A stretch of DNA of 42,400 bases from Ferrithrix thermotolerans DSM 19514. GTDB taxonomy: Bacteria > Actinomycetota > Acidimicrobiia > Acidimicrobiales > Ilumatobacteraceae. How positions within the stretch are numbered: position 1 is the first letter of the stretch; each line of letters starts with the position of its first letter. The translations under genes and the position numbers were made by a program. The notes beneath the pieces are model-generated. The model did no database searches, had not been told where the DNA came from, and saw only the letters and a program-made list of their open reading frames with translations. Shown here piece by piece: positions 33,687 to 42,400 of this stretch. The DNA lies in contig CAMASN010000026.1 of assembly GCA_945861025.1 (NCBI GenBank), forward strand, positions 1 through 42,400, read 5' to 3'.

Positions 33687-34514
33687 TCAGTTGCCGGTGA
33701 AGGTGGCGGCGATTTCGGAGCCCGACTGGCCGCCCCGACGAAGCACCACCGCGACAATCGCAACGGCCAACAAGGTGGCGCCGATAAACAGCGTGGCCAT
33801 TGCCGCAACCTCGGGGCGAATGATGCCGCCCGACAACCCGAAGACATAGTTGGGGAAGGTGGTGACACCGGCAGGACTGACGAAGCTGGTGGACACAACA
33901 TTGTCAAGGCTGAGCGTGAATGCCAGCATTCCGCCCGACAACACTGCGGGCATCACCAACGGCAGCGTGATCTGCCAAAAGGCGCGCGCTGGAGTAGCGA
34001 ACAGGTCGGCAGCCGCTTCCTCGAGGCGAGCATCGAGTCCTGAAACGCGAGCACGCACGATGAGCGTGACCACCGCAGAACTGAACACTGTGTGCACGAG
34101 CACAATCGGCGTGAGGCCTTCGCGGAACGGGCCGCCGAGACGCACGAACCAGCTCAGCTGCCCAGCACCATCGACGATCTCGGGCGTGACCAAGATGAGC
34201 AAGATGATGCCAACGAAGCCAGCGGTCCACTTGCCGGGCTTTCGAGCAAGGGTCAGACCGGCCAACGTGCCGAGTACCAACGCAAGCAATGTGCTGATGA
34301 CCGCTACCTCAATGGAGACCTTCACTGAACTCGTGAGCGTGGTGTTGTCGAACATGCGCGACCACCACACCGTGGAGAAGCCGGTCCACCTGAAGATGCT
34401 CTTGAACTCGTTGAACGACATCGCCATCAAAAAGAAGATGGGCGTGAACAAGAACGCGATGACCACCGCTGTCCATGCACCAAGTGCATTGGTGATGCTG
34501 AGGTACTTCTTCAT
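33687..34514 (-). CDS. potC: PotC-like polyamine ABC transporter permease
   Basis: 275 residues with about six membrane helices (the first is AVVIAFLFTPIFFLMAMSF, the last MATLFIGATLLAVAIVAVVL). The cytoplasmic EAA-type loop for the ATPase reads EEAAADLFATPARAFWQITLPL. It is the second permease of a PotABCD-type importer; the start overlaps the potB stop by four bases. Specificity (putrescine or spermidine or both) cannot be read from the permease. Confidence 0.92.
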   Translation of the reverse strand: MKKYLSITNALGAWTAVVIAFLFTPIFFLMAMSFNEFKSIFRWTGFSTVWWSRMFDNTTLTSSVKVSIEVAVISTLLALVLGTLAGLTLARKPGKWTAGFVGIILLILVTPEIVDGAGQLSWFVRLGGPFREGLTPIVLVHTVFSSAVVTLIVRARVSGLDARLEEAAADLFATPARAFWQITLPLVMPAVLSGGMLAFTLSLDNVVSTSFVSPAGVTTFPNYVFGLSGGIIRPEVAAMATLFIGATLLAVAIVAVVLRRGGQSGSEIAATFTGN

Positions 34515-35461
34515 CGCGCTACGACCTTGACGGCGCGGTTTGCTTTGAGCAGTTTCGACATGAACCAGAAGCAGGTAGCCAGCACGCCGAGCACGAGCAG
34601 AATCGAGATAATCAACGACACCGCGATGGCAGAACCAGAAGCGGCGTCTTGCGCCTTGAAGTACTGGTTCGCAACCTCGGCTCCGATCATGTTGCCCTTG
34701 GCTCCACCGAGCAACGCTGCTGTCACGTAGTCACCCGACAACGGCACGAACACCAAGATCAAGCCAGCAACGATTCCGGGGCCCGCCAACGGAAGCGTTA
34801 CTTGGAGGAACGTTCGAATGCGATTCGCGCCAAGATCTTTCGACGCTTCGCGCAGGTGCAACTCGACCCGATCGAGAGCCACCCACAGCGGGAAGATCAT
34901 CAGCGGCAAGTAGTTGTAGACGATTGCAATCTGCACCGCAGTACGCGTATCGAGAATCTCGATTGGTCCGCTGCGCAATGCTTGGCCGAACGTAAACCAG
35001 TGGCCCGACTGCAAAAAGTTTGAGACGAAACCACGCGGTTGCAGCACGATGCGCCACGCGAGGGTACGCAACAAAAAGTTCGCGAAGAACGGCACCATCA
35101 GCAACGCCAGCACCGCGGTCTTTGCCTTCGGCCCAACCTTGAATGCCAGCAAATACGCCACTGGAAGGCTGACAACCAGACACAGCACGGTGCCAAGAAT
35201 CGATGTGTACATCGTCTGTTTCAGCAGCGAGCGGAATGACCCGCTGACAACCTCGCGATAACGATCGAGGCTGGGCGAACTGAGATCAACCGTGCCCGGC
35301 GACCCACTGATCTTGCGGCCGAAGCTGTTGACGATAACCAGGCCCACCGGCACGACGAACAGAAACACGTACCAGACAAACGATGGAATCGCGAGAAGGA
35401 ACTTCGGGGCGCGCAGCCACGTGCGTTGCTGCGGTGGCTGCGCTCCGAGTGTTGCCTCCAT
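34511..35461 (-). CDS. potB: PotB-like polyamine ABC transporter permease
   Basis: 316 residues. Six membrane helices are expected, with FLLAIPSFVWYVFLFVVPVGL near the N-terminus. The EAA loop is REASKDLGANRIRTFLQVTLPL. Forms the inner-membrane channel with PotC. It begins 3 bp after the potD stop and overlaps potC, so potD-potB-potC are cotranslated. Confidence 0.93.
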   Translation of the reverse strand: MEATLGAQPPQQRTWLRAPKFLLAIPSFVWYVFLFVVPVGLVIVNSFGRKISGSPGTVDLSSPSLDRYREVVSGSFRSLLKQTMYTSILGTVLCLVVSLPVAYLLAFKVGPKAKTAVLALLMVPFFANFLLRTLAWRIVLQPRGFVSNFLQSGHWFTFGQALRSGPIEILDTRTAVQIAIVYNYLPLMIFPLWVALDRVELHLREASKDLGANRIRTFLQVTLPLAGPGIVAGLILVFVPLSGDYVTAALLGGAKGNMIGAEVANQYFKAQDAASGSAIAVSLIISILLVLGVLATCFWFMSKLLKANRAVKVVAR

Positions 35462-35464
35462 TGG

Positions 35465-36607
35465 TCAGCCGCCAGCCTTTGCTTTCACATCGCTGTAGAT
35501 CTTGACCAATGTCTCTTGTGCCGAGTTCACATCGCCCGACTTCATCATGGCGACCTGTTCGTCGGTGAAGAAGACCATGTCCTTGAAGTCGATGTCGGCT
35601 GCCAATGCATCGACACCCTTGATGCCGGTGTTGTAGCCATGGAAGTTGAGGTCAGTCACGCTGTTGGCTGGGTCGAGGATGAAGTTGATGAAGTCGTACG
35701 CGGAGTCGCGGTTCTTGGCACCCTTGAGAACGCACCAGTTGTCCATCCAGAGTTCGGTTTCTGGCGAGCCAATGCCCCAGACATAGCGCTCGATATCGTC
35801 GCCTGCCTCTTTCACCCCGATGAGACCTTGACGGGCGTCGCCGTTCCAGACTTGAGACAGCGCATAGCTGCCCGAAGTGAGGTTCACGCCTGGGTATGAA
35901 TCGAATGCCTTGATGTGTTGAGCGAACTCATCGACCATGAACTTGGCGCAGGCATCGAGATCTTCCTGCTTCTCGGTGATCCACGAGATGCCATTGGCCC
36001 AGAAGTAGATGCCGGCCAAGTTCGGGGCCGTATCGAGCACGCTGGTCTTGCCGCTGGCTTCGGTCTGAGCCACCTTGATGAAGTCGGCCCAGGTCTTGAT
36101 TTCGGTGGTGACCACGCTCTTGTCGTAGATCCAACCGGTGGTACCCCAGTTCTTGCACACGCTGTACTTGTTGTCTGGGTCCCACGCCTGGTTGGCGTAG
36201 TTGGGATCGAGATTCGAGAAGTTGGGAAGCTTGGTCTTGTCGAGCTCTTCGAGCATGCCAGCCTTGGCCAACTGCGGGATGTAGACGCCAGTAGGCACCA
36301 CCATGTCGAAGCCCGACGAGCCGCCACCCTGAACGAGTTTCTGAATGGCCTCTTCGTTCGAGTTGAAGATGGTGAGGCTAATATTGCCCCAGCTCTTCAA
36401 CAGGTCGGGATCGTCGTACTCGGCCCATGTGAACATGTTGAGGTTCTTCGACTTTGAACTGCTGCTGCCGCCACACGCTGCGAGCGCTGCAACTGCGGCG
36501 GCTCCGCCGGTGAGCGCCAAGAACCGACGACGGTTGATGGTGGCGGCAACGCGCTGGGCTGCTTGTTTCGAAATAAGAATTCGAGAGGTGTCGTCTGAGT
36601 GATTCAT
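35465..36607 (-). CDS. potD: PotD-like polyamine substrate-binding lipoprotein
   Basis: 380 residues. An N-terminal RRR basic patch is followed by a hydrophobic run and the lipobox LAAC (Cys45), so it is exported and lipid-anchored; the arginines and their position suggest Tat. The mature protein follows the spermidine/putrescine receptor pattern with FTWAEYDDPDLL, SSGFDMVVPTGVYIP, WGTTGWIYDKS and DVNSAQETLVKIYSDVKA. It delivers the ligand to PotBC. Its N-terminal region matches the gene at 1-629 nearly residue for residue in places, so the two are recent paralogues. Starts 90 bp after potA stops. Confidence 0.93.
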   Translation of the reverse strand: MNHSDDTSRILISKQAAQRVAATINRRRFLALTGGAAAVAALAACGGSSSSKSKNLNMFTWAEYDDPDLLKSWGNISLTIFNSNEEAIQKLVQGGGSSGFDMVVPTGVYIPQLAKAGMLEELDKTKLPNFSNLDPNYANQAWDPDNKYSVCKNWGTTGWIYDKSVVTTEIKTWADFIKVAQTEASGKTSVLDTAPNLAGIYFWANGISWITEKQEDLDACAKFMVDEFAQHIKAFDSYPGVNLTSGSYALSQVWNGDARQGLIGVKEAGDDIERYVWGIGSPETELWMDNWCVLKGAKNRDSAYDFINFILDPANSVTDLNFHGYNTGIKGVDALAADIDFKDMVFFTDEQVAMMKSGDVNSAQETLVKIYSDVKAKAGG

Positions 36608-36697
36608 TGCGTGTGTCCCTTTCTGGAGACCTATTCGGCGTACTCGGCCAAAGTTGGAATGTAGGTGAGTTGTCTGGTTTGTCGGCGAACCGACGGG

Positions 36698-37819
36698 CTA
36701 TTCGAGAGCAATTTCCTCCGCTGGATCGGGCAGTACGAGATCGGCCTGCTCGGCAGAGAACTGGTACACCTCGGACTCATCCCAGTGGCAAAACACTGGA
36801 TCTCCGGGAGCCAGGCGCAGTGCGCCTTGCCGAGGAAGCATCGAGAGCACATCGCGCTCGGCGGTGCGCACCACGTATTGCAATACGTCGCCGTAATGCG
36901 AGACACCAGCAACCGTGCCGGCGATCACGTTGTGCGAGCGGCCGGGGTCGGCGCTGCTGAGTTGAATGCACTCGGGGCGGATCGCTGCAAGCGCTGGCTG
37001 GCCTTGAGCGACGCGCTCTTCGGGGCTTGATGACACGAAGATCGTGCCGTCGCTCGCACGTACGCCTTGGCCAGTAGACACACCACGCCAAAAGTTGTTG
37101 CGACCGATAAAACCAGCCACAAACGCCGAAGACGGCCGTTCGTAGACGGTCTCTGGGTCGGCGAGTTGTTCGATATGACCATCAAGCATGATCGCAATGC
37201 GATCGCTCATGCCCATGGCCTCTTCTTGGTCGTGCGTCACGAACACAAAGGTGATGCCGAGCTGACTTTGCAGCAACTTCAGCTCAATCTGCATTTCCTC
37301 GCGAAGCTTGCGATCGAGGGCGCCCAGCGGCTCGTCGAGCAGCAACACACTTGGTCGGTTCACTAACGCTCGAGCGAGAGCAATACGTTGCTGCTGGCCA
37401 CCCGACATCTGGCGGGGCTTGCGATCGGCGAGCTTGGTCATCTTCACCATGTCGAGCGCCTCAGCGACCCGAATGGCAATGTCGGTTTTGGAGACATGGC
37501 GTTGACGTAAGCCGTAGGCAACGTTCTCGGAGACTGACATATGGGGAAACAATGCGTACTGCTGAAAGACCGTGTTCACGTCTCGCTTGTATGGCGGCAC
37601 GCCCTGCACAAACTCGCCGCTAATGCGAATATGGCCTTCGTCGGGTTGCTCAAAACCGGCCAGCATTCGAAGCGTTGTTGTCTTGCCGCAGCCGCTGGGG
37701 CCGAGCAACGACAAGAACTCGCCGGCATGAATGTCGAGGTTGAGTTTGTCGACTGCGACCATCGAGCCGAAGCGCTTGGTTACGTCGACAAGTTCGACGC
37801 TGCCGCGGTCTTGACTCAT
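36698..37819 (-). CDS. potA: PotA-like polyamine ABC transporter ATP-binding protein
   Basis: 373 residues from ATG 37819; frame upstream to 37927 is not convincing. Walker A GPSGCGKTTT, signature MSGGQQQRIALARALV, Walker B VLLLDEPLGAL and H-loop FVTHDQEEAM are present. The C-terminal third is the TOBE/regulatory domain seen in PotA. It powers PotBC. First gene of the run potA-potD-potB-potC-amine oxidase-dehydrogenase, with a palindrome 22 bp upstream of its start. Confidence 0.94.
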   Translation of the reverse strand: MSQDRGSVELVDVTKRFGSMVAVDKLNLDIHAGEFLSLLGPSGCGKTTTLRMLAGFEQPDEGHIRISGEFVQGVPPYKRDVNTVFQQYALFPHMSVSENVAYGLRQRHVSKTDIAIRVAEALDMVKMTKLADRKPRQMSGGQQQRIALARALVNRPSVLLLDEPLGALDRKLREEMQIELKLLQSQLGITFVFVTHDQEEAMGMSDRIAIMLDGHIEQLADPETVYERPSSAFVAGFIGRNNFWRGVSTGQGVRASDGTIFVSSSPEERVAQGQPALAAIRPECIQLSSADPGRSHNVIAGTVAGVSHYGDVLQYVVRTAERDVLSMLPRQGALRLAPGDPVFCHWDESEVYQFSAEQADLVLPDPAEEIALE

Positions 37820-37841
37820 ACCCTCGCACCCCCATCTCTGC

Positions 37842-37862
37842 AGTGTCGACAGTGTAGACACT
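37842..37862. promoter_or_regulatory. 21-bp imperfect palindrome, candidate operator for pot/aminotransferase
   Basis: AGTGTCGAC, a 3-base centre, then GTAGACACT: eight of nine positions are symmetric. It sits in the 152-bp gap between divergent potA (start 37819) and the aminotransferase (start 37972), close to potA. The shape suits a dimeric regulator of the GntR or TetR kind. No matching site was found upstream of potD or of the aldehyde dehydrogenase. Confidence 0.5.
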
Positions 37863-37971
37863 ACGCGCGACCGCGAACGAACCATTCGATTGAGCAGCCG
37901 GGCCATTTCACGCTGCCGAAACACCACACTTCATTTGCCCTTCCGCAGCGAGAGGAGCAGTATCGGTAAAC

Positions 37972-39369
37972 ATGGATCCAGAGATCGCTCACGCCGACGA
38001 CAACGTTGAAGCATTGCAGCGAGCAGCGCGGCGCCATTTGTGGGGACACTTCACGCAACTCAGCGGGTTCCAGACCGAGCCAATGCCCATCATCATCCGC
38101 GGTGAGGGCAACTACATATTCGATCAGAACGGCCATCGTCTGCTCGATGGACTGTCCGGCCTATTTACGGTACAGGTTGGTCATGGACGGCGCGAGCTTG
38201 CCGAGGCAGCCACGCAACAAGCTGCCACCTTGGCCTACTTCCCACTGTGGAGCTTTGGCCACGAGCCAGGCATCCGGCTCGCTGCTCGCCTAGCCGAGTT
38301 GGCCCCAGGCGATTTGAACCGCGTCTTCTTCACCTCCAGCGGAAGCGAGGCCGTAGAAAGCGCATGGAAGTTGGCGGTGCAATACTTCGCCGAAATTGGT
38401 CAACCGATGCGGCGCAAAATCATCAGCCGACACTATGCGTATCACGGCACCACGCTGGGGGCGCTTTCGATCACAGGCATCCCAGCGATCAAGAATCCAT
38501 GGGAACCCTTGCTGCCAGGCGCCGTGAAGGTCGTGAACACCAGCAGCTATCGCTGTGGCATGTGCGCCGCTGCCGGATCATGCACCTTGGCATGCGCCGA
38601 CGACATCGAGACGCGCATCATCATCGAGGGTCCCGACTCGGTCGCTTGCGTCATTCTCGAACCGGTACAGAACACCGGCGGAGCGCTGGTGCCTCCCCCC
38701 GGCTACTGGAAACGAGTGCGCGAGATCTGCGATCGCTACGGCGTGCTACTCATCAGCGACGAAGTGATCTGTGCCTTCGGCCGACTTGGGCATTGGTTCG
38801 GTTGCCAGCGCTTCGACTATCAGCCCGACATGATCACCTTCGCGAAGGGAGTCACCAGTGGTTACGCCCCACTGGGCGGCGTCATCGTCAGCGATCGAAT
38901 CGCTGCGCCGTTTCTGGAAGAGGGCCGCACCTTTCTGCACGGCCTCACCTTTGGCGGCCACCCGGTGAGCTGCGCTGTAGCGCTCGCCAATATCGACATC
39001 CTTGAACGCGAAGACCTACCCGGAAATGTGTTGCGCAACGAAGCAATCTTCGACGACGTAATGGCCCGCATCGCAGCTACTCCAATTGTCGGCGAGGTTC
39101 GCGGCTGCGGTTACTTCCGTGTGGCCGAACTCGTGAAGGACAAGAAGAACAAGACCACGTTCACCGATGACGAATGCGATTGGTTGCTGCGCGGATACCT
39201 CTCGCCAAAGCTCTACAAGGCCGGGCTCTTCTGCCGCGCCGACGATCGAGCCGACCCGGTGGTGGTGCTCTCGCCTCCGCTCACCTGCGGACCCGACGAG
39301 CTGCGCTTCATCGGCGACACCGTGGTTGAGGTCTTCAATAATGCATGGGAAGCATTTCAGTCGCGCTGA
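37972..39369 (+). CDS. Class III omega-aminotransferase (putative polyamine/beta-amino acid:pyruvate type)
   Basis: 465 residues. PLP-binding Lys292 lies in MITFAKGVTSGYAPLGG, and Asp263 in LLISDEVICAFGR holds the pyridine nitrogen. LLDGLSGLFTVQVGHG and FTSSGSEAVESAWKLA are class III hallmarks. These enzymes move the terminal amine of putrescine, spermidine or beta-alanine to pyruvate. A four-cysteine stretch at 195-208 (RCGMC, GSCTLAC) is unusual and might bind metal or be structural. Divergent from potA and sharing its control region, so a role in polyamine breakdown is likely. Confidence 0.93.
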   Translation: MDPEIAHADDNVEALQRAARRHLWGHFTQLSGFQTEPMPIIIRGEGNYIFDQNGHRLLDGLSGLFTVQVGHGRRELAEAATQQAATLAYFPLWSFGHEPGIRLAARLAELAPGDLNRVFFTSSGSEAVESAWKLAVQYFAEIGQPMRRKIISRHYAYHGTTLGALSITGIPAIKNPWEPLLPGAVKVVNTSSYRCGMCAAAGSCTLACADDIETRIIIEGPDSVACVILEPVQNTGGALVPPPGYWKRVREICDRYGVLLISDEVICAFGRLGHWFGCQRFDYQPDMITFAKGVTSGYAPLGGVIVSDRIAAPFLEEGRTFLHGLTFGGHPVSCAVALANIDILEREDLPGNVLRNEAIFDDVMARIAATPIVGEVRGCGYFRVAELVKDKKNKTTFTDDECDWLLRGYLSPKLYKAGLFCRADDRADPVVVLSPPLTCGPDELRFIGDTVVEVFNNAWEAFQSR

Positions 39370-39452
39370 GCATCATCACTTTGACCCGAACGCAAGCACT
39401 AAGCATTCGTGAACCACGAGTTTGCCTGACTCTTGAGCGCAAAGAGGGCTGC

Positions 39453-39992
39453 ATGAGCACCACCGACCAACCGACGTTTGAGCAGCACTGTGAGGCATGT
39501 CGGATCATCGATCGATTCGATGGCCACGAAGACGGACAGATCGGCACACCCGCCCACTTCAATGTTCTTGATGAGCGGCGACTCGTTACAACGCTTCGCA
39601 AAGCCGAAGGTTCAATCGCCGACGGCGTCACCTCATTCGCCGGGTCGATGAAGTTCGTCTATATCCACGGCATCTGGTTCGGCATCTGGGTTGCCCTCAA
39701 CGTCGGCCTCGCCGGGGTGAGCCGCGAGTTCGACAAGTTTCCGTTTGGTCTCCTGACGATGATCGTGTCGCTCGAAGCCATCTTCCTCGCCACATTTGTG
39801 ATGATCAGTCAGAACCGCCAAGCCGCCCGCTCTGACATTCGTAGCCGTCTCGACTTCGAGAACAACCTTCGTTCACAGATCTGGTCGGTCCACATCGGCC
39901 AGGCACTCGGCATCGATGTTCCACATGTCGAGGACCTTGTGAAACGAGCGATCGCGGCCGCCGAAGAGCAACTGAATCGCGAAGTCGGCTAA
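39453..39992 (+). CDS. DUF1003-family membrane protein
   Basis: 179 residues from ATG 39453, with GAGGG four bases upstream. An N-terminal cytoplasmic part has a CEAC pair. Two membrane helices follow: [19 protein letters not shown] and [20 protein letters not shown], then the typical [20 protein letters not shown] of DUF1003 proteins. Function unknown; some homologues are annotated as cyclic-nucleotide-linked without proof. The stop overlaps the end of the convergent aldehyde dehydrogenase gene by four bases. Confidence 0.87.
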   Translation: MSTTDQPTFEQHCEACRIIDRFDGHEDGQIGTPAHFNVLDERRLVTTLRKAEGSIADGVTSFAGSMKFVYIHGIWFGIWVALNVGLAGVSREFDKFPFGLLTMIVSLEAIFLATFVMISQNRQAARSDIRSRLDFENNLRSQIWSVHIGQALGIDVPHVEDLVKRAIAAAEEQLNREVG

Positions 39993-41416
39993 CTGTTGAT
40001 GTTGGCCATCACGTGCTTGATGCGCGTGTAGTCGTCGAGCGCATAGGCCGACAGGTCTTTGCCGTAGCCACTCTTCTTGTAGCCACCATGCGGCATCTCA
40101 GCAACGAGTGGGATGTGGGTGTTGATCCACACACATCCGAAATCGAGGCGCTTCGACATGCGCATCGCCCGACCAAAGTCGCGGGTCCACACCGACGACG
40201 CAAGGCCGTAGTCGACGCCGTTGGCCCAACGCACAGCCTCATCTTCGTCGGAGAACTTCTGCACGGTGATAACGGGTCCGAACACTTCGTTCTGCACCAT
40301 TTCGTCGGTCTGACGAAGGTTGGCCACAACAGTTGGGGCGTAAAAATAACCAGACGAACCAACGCGAGAGCCACCAGCAACGACGTTTGCGTGATCGGGG
40401 GCACGGTCGAGAAAGCCACTGACGCGAGCAAGTTGATTGGCATTGTTCACCGGGCCGTACAGCACATCTTCGTCGTCGGGCATGCCGGTCTTGATGCCAG
40501 CCGCCGCGGCGGCGAGGGCAGCAACAAACTCGTCGTACACGCCTGGGGCAACAAGCACGCGCGTGGCGGCGGTGCAGTCTTGGCCGGCGTTGAAAAAACC
40601 AGCGGTAGAGATGCCCTCGACGGCGGCTTCGATGTCGGCGTCGTCGAACACCACCACGGGAGCCTTGCCGCCAAGCTCGAGGTGAAGACGCTTCAGGCTG
40701 TGCGAGGCGGCCTCGGCTACTTCCATGCCTGCGCGAACTGAGCCAGTAATGCTGACCATCGATGGGATGTCGTGCACGACCATTGAGCGGCCTGTATCTC
40801 GGTCGCCGCAAAGCACGTTGAACACACCAGCGGGCAAGAACTCGGCTGCGATCTCAGCAAGCAGCGTTGCGCTGGCAGGCGTGGTGTCGCTGGGCTTGAG
40901 CACCACAGTGTTGCCGGCGGCCAGAGCTGGCGCGAACTTCCACACCGCCATCATCATCGGATAGTTCCATGGCGCTACTTGCGCACACACACCCACAGGT
41001 TCACGACGGATGTAGCTGGTCATGCCACGCATGTATTCACCAGCCGATTTGCCGTCGAGGTTGCGCGCCGCGGCCGCAAAGAAACGGATCTGATCGACCA
41101 TCGGTGGAATCTCTTCGCTGCGGGTGAGCCCGATGGGCTTGCCCGTGTTTTCGACCTCGAGCGCAATGAGTTCATCGGCGCGAGCCTCAACAGCATCGGC
41201 AATACGGAACAGCGCCAGCGAGCGCTCTGATGGCGTGCTGTCTTTCCAGTCTTCGAACGCTGCAGCCGCAACGGTCATCGCGTGATGCACGTCGGCTTCG
41301 CCAGACAGGGCGGCGGTTGCGTACTGCTGACCGGTTGCCGGATTGATGACGGTGGTGGTGCGACCATCGGCTGCATCCACATGCTGACCATTGATGAAAT
41401 TCTTGAAGCCCTGCAT
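39989..41416 (-). CDS. Gamma-aminobutyraldehyde-type aldehyde dehydrogenase
   Basis: 475 residues. NAD-dependent ALDH: the catalytic Cys281 is in [13 protein letters not shown] and the general base Glu247 in [14 protein letters not shown]. Asn151 in APWNYPMMM and Lys174 in VLKPSDTTP are the conserved active-site residues. The [12 protein letters not shown] form is typical of the PatD/PuuC-like gamma-aminobutyraldehyde and betaine-aldehyde group. It would oxidise 4-aminobutanal from putrescine to GABA, completing a pathway with the pot genes and the aminotransferase. The pathway assignment is inference from context. Confidence 0.92.
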   Translation of the reverse strand: MQGFKNFINGQHVDAADGRTTTVINPATGQQYATAALSGEADVHHAMTVAAAAFEDWKDSTPSERSLALFRIADAVEARADELIALEVENTGKPIGLTRSEEIPPMVDQIRFFAAAARNLDGKSAGEYMRGMTSYIRREPVGVCAQVAPWNYPMMMAVWKFAPALAAGNTVVLKPSDTTPASATLLAEIAAEFLPAGVFNVLCGDRDTGRSMVVHDIPSMVSITGSVRAGMEVAEAASHSLKRLHLELGGKAPVVVFDDADIEAAVEGISTAGFFNAGQDCTAATRVLVAPGVYDEFVAALAAAAAGIKTGMPDDEDVLYGPVNNANQLARVSGFLDRAPDHANVVAGGSRVGSSGYFYAPTVVANLRQTDEMVQNEVFGPVITVQKFSDEDEAVRWANGVDYGLASSVWTRDFGRAMRMSKRLDFGCVWINTHIPLVAEMPHGGYKKSGYGKDLSAYALDDYTRIKHVMANINS

Positions 41417-41543
41417 GAGCTGAGTCCTCTCGGGGATAACGGATCCCAGCGACGACGAGACCCCGCAGAAAACTAGATCACTGCGGCACAGCGATCAACA
41501 CAACCCGTCACAGCACCCCTGCAAAACTTGGCAGTATGTCCCT

Positions 41544-42400
41544 ATGAGTAATCTCCCCACCGTTCAGTCCGGCCTCCGTAGTGTGGGCGTGCCACGCGAG
41601 ATCAAGACCGCCGAATACCGCGTGGCGATGACCCCCGACGGCGTGCGCGAATTTGAGCGCCACGGCATCGAGGTGTTCATCGAAACTCACGCCGGTGAGG
41701 GTGCCAGCATCGCCGATGCCGATTACGTGGCGGCAGGCGCAACCATTGTTCCCACTGCGGCCGACGCGTGGGCGCAAGAGTTGGTCGTCAAGGTCAAAGA
41801 ACCAAAGGCCGAAGAGTTCCAGTTCTTGCGACCCGACCTCACGTTGTTCACCTATCTACATCTGGCTGCGTATCCCGCAGTGGCGGCAGCTCTGTTAGCT
41901 GCCGGCACCACGGGCATCGCCTACGAAACGGTGCAAACCGAAAGTGGCGCTCTTCCGTTGCTGGCGCCGATGAGCGAAGTAGCCGGCCGCCTGGCGCCGC
42001 AGTTGGGAGCCCATTATCTCGAGCGACACAACGGTGGCCGCGGCGTGTTGTTGGGTGGCGCACCCGGCGTTCGACCAGCCAAAGTCGTGGTACTCGGGGC
42101 CGGCAACGTGGGCTGGAACGCGGCGTGGATCGCAGCGGGCATGGAGGCCGAGGTCGTGTTGTTCGACAAGAACATCGACCGCCTTCGCTGGGTCGATCAG
42201 ATCCAGAAAGGTCGCGTGGTCACCTTGGCCTCGAACCGCGGCGCAATCGAGCGCAACATCGCAGATGCCGACTTGGTGATCGGCGCAGTGCTCGTGGCGG
42301 GCGGCCGCGCTCCGGTTGTCGTGAGCGAAGACATGGTGCGCAGCATGAAGCCAGGCGCTGTCATTGTTGACGTTGCCATCGATCAAGGTGGCTGCGTCGA
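41544..42400 (+). CDS. ald: Alanine dehydrogenase, C-terminus cut by window edge
   Basis: About 285 residues are present from ATG 41544; the frame is open to the window end. The N-terminal VGVPREIKTAEYRVAMTP and GEGASIADADYVAAGA are typical. Arg26, Lys85 in VKVKEP and His106 in TYLHLAAY correspond to the substrate-binding and catalytic set. The NAD-binding motif is VVLGAGNVGWNAAWIAAGM. It catalyses L-alanine + NAD+ to pyruvate + ammonia + NADH, or the reverse. A transhydrogenase alpha subunit is related but less likely. Next to polyamine genes it could recycle alanine made by the pyruvate-linked aminotransferase. Confidence 0.92.
   Translation, partial: MSNLPTVQSGLRSVGVPREIKTAEYRVAMTPDGVREFERHGIEVFIETHAGEGASIADADYVAAGATIVPTAADAWAQELVVKVKEPKAEEFQFLRPDLTLFTYLHLAAYPAVAAALLAAGTTGIAYETVQTESGALPLLAPMSEVAGRLAPQLGAHYLERHNGGRGVLLGGAPGVRPAKVVVLGAGNVGWNAAWIAAGMEAEVVLFDKNIDRLRWVDQIQKGRVVTLASNRGAIERNIADADLVIGAVLVAGGRAPVVVSEDMVRSMKPGAVIVDVAIDQGGCV

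Overview
The window looks like chromosomal DNA of an actinobacterium, most likely of the class Acidimicrobiia (Ilumatobacter-like; this is an inference from gene content, not a computed placement). The signs are a mycothiol synthase (MshD), a mycothiol-dependent-isomerase-like protein, a DUF3499 protein, an actinobacterial-type primary sigma factor, moderate-to-high G+C and very tight gene packing with many 1-4 base overlaps. No phage genes, transposase, CRISPR array or rRNA were seen.

Layout. (1) 1-629: the 3'-truncated start of a polyamine-type substrate-binding lipoprotein, a paralogue of the PotD-like gene at 35.5-36.6 kb. (2) 699-3082: a compact, visibly GC-richer block bounded by two 63-bp direct repeats (61/63 identical) that fold into alternative hairpins. 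It carries an L-rhamnose mutarotase-like gene, a DUF2256-DUF3253 fusion and a cryptochrome/photolyase whose two domains appear in reversed (circularly permuted) order. (3) 3.1-9.5 kb: tRNA-Ile2(CAU), tRNA-Asn, the dnaG-rpoD pair, a decayed terC and pyruvate phosphate dikinase. (4) 9.5-16.0 kb: a site-2-protease-like M50 peptidase with a C-terminal repeat region, a groES-like/hisI/trpE/ygfZ gene run, a hydrolase/SnoaL pair and an aldo/keto reductase. (5) 16.0-19.1 kb: the hisC-hisB-hisH-hisF operon. (6) 19.1-30.7 kb: housekeeping and envelope genes: nth, mshD-M3 peptidase-rlmN, a phosphotransferase/DUF6285 pair, an M23 envelope peptidase, an orphan ABC ATPase, a small secreted Ser/Pro protein, DUF3499, a DinB-like protein, an ECF sigma factor and tRNA-Val. 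(7) 30.7-42.4 kb: a polyamine/amine utilisation region.

How the genes work together. In region 7, PotADBC-like genes import a polyamine. A flavin amine oxidase and a divergent class III aminotransferase offer two ways to deaminate it, and an aminobutyraldehyde-type dehydrogenase would oxidise the resulting aldehyde. A (partial) alanine dehydrogenase at the right end could recycle alanine formed by a pyruvate-dependent transaminase back to pyruvate and ammonia. A 21-bp imperfect palindrome in the potA/aminotransferase divergent region is a plausible shared operator. Histidine synthesis is split between hisCBHF and a separate hisI coupled to trpE.

The strongest candidates for something new are the repeat-bounded photolyase island and the permuted photolyase itself, with a possible four-cysteine iron-sulfur ligand set. 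Secondary points are the terC remnant, a J-domain gene with no canonical start codon, and the duplicated PotD-like receptors.
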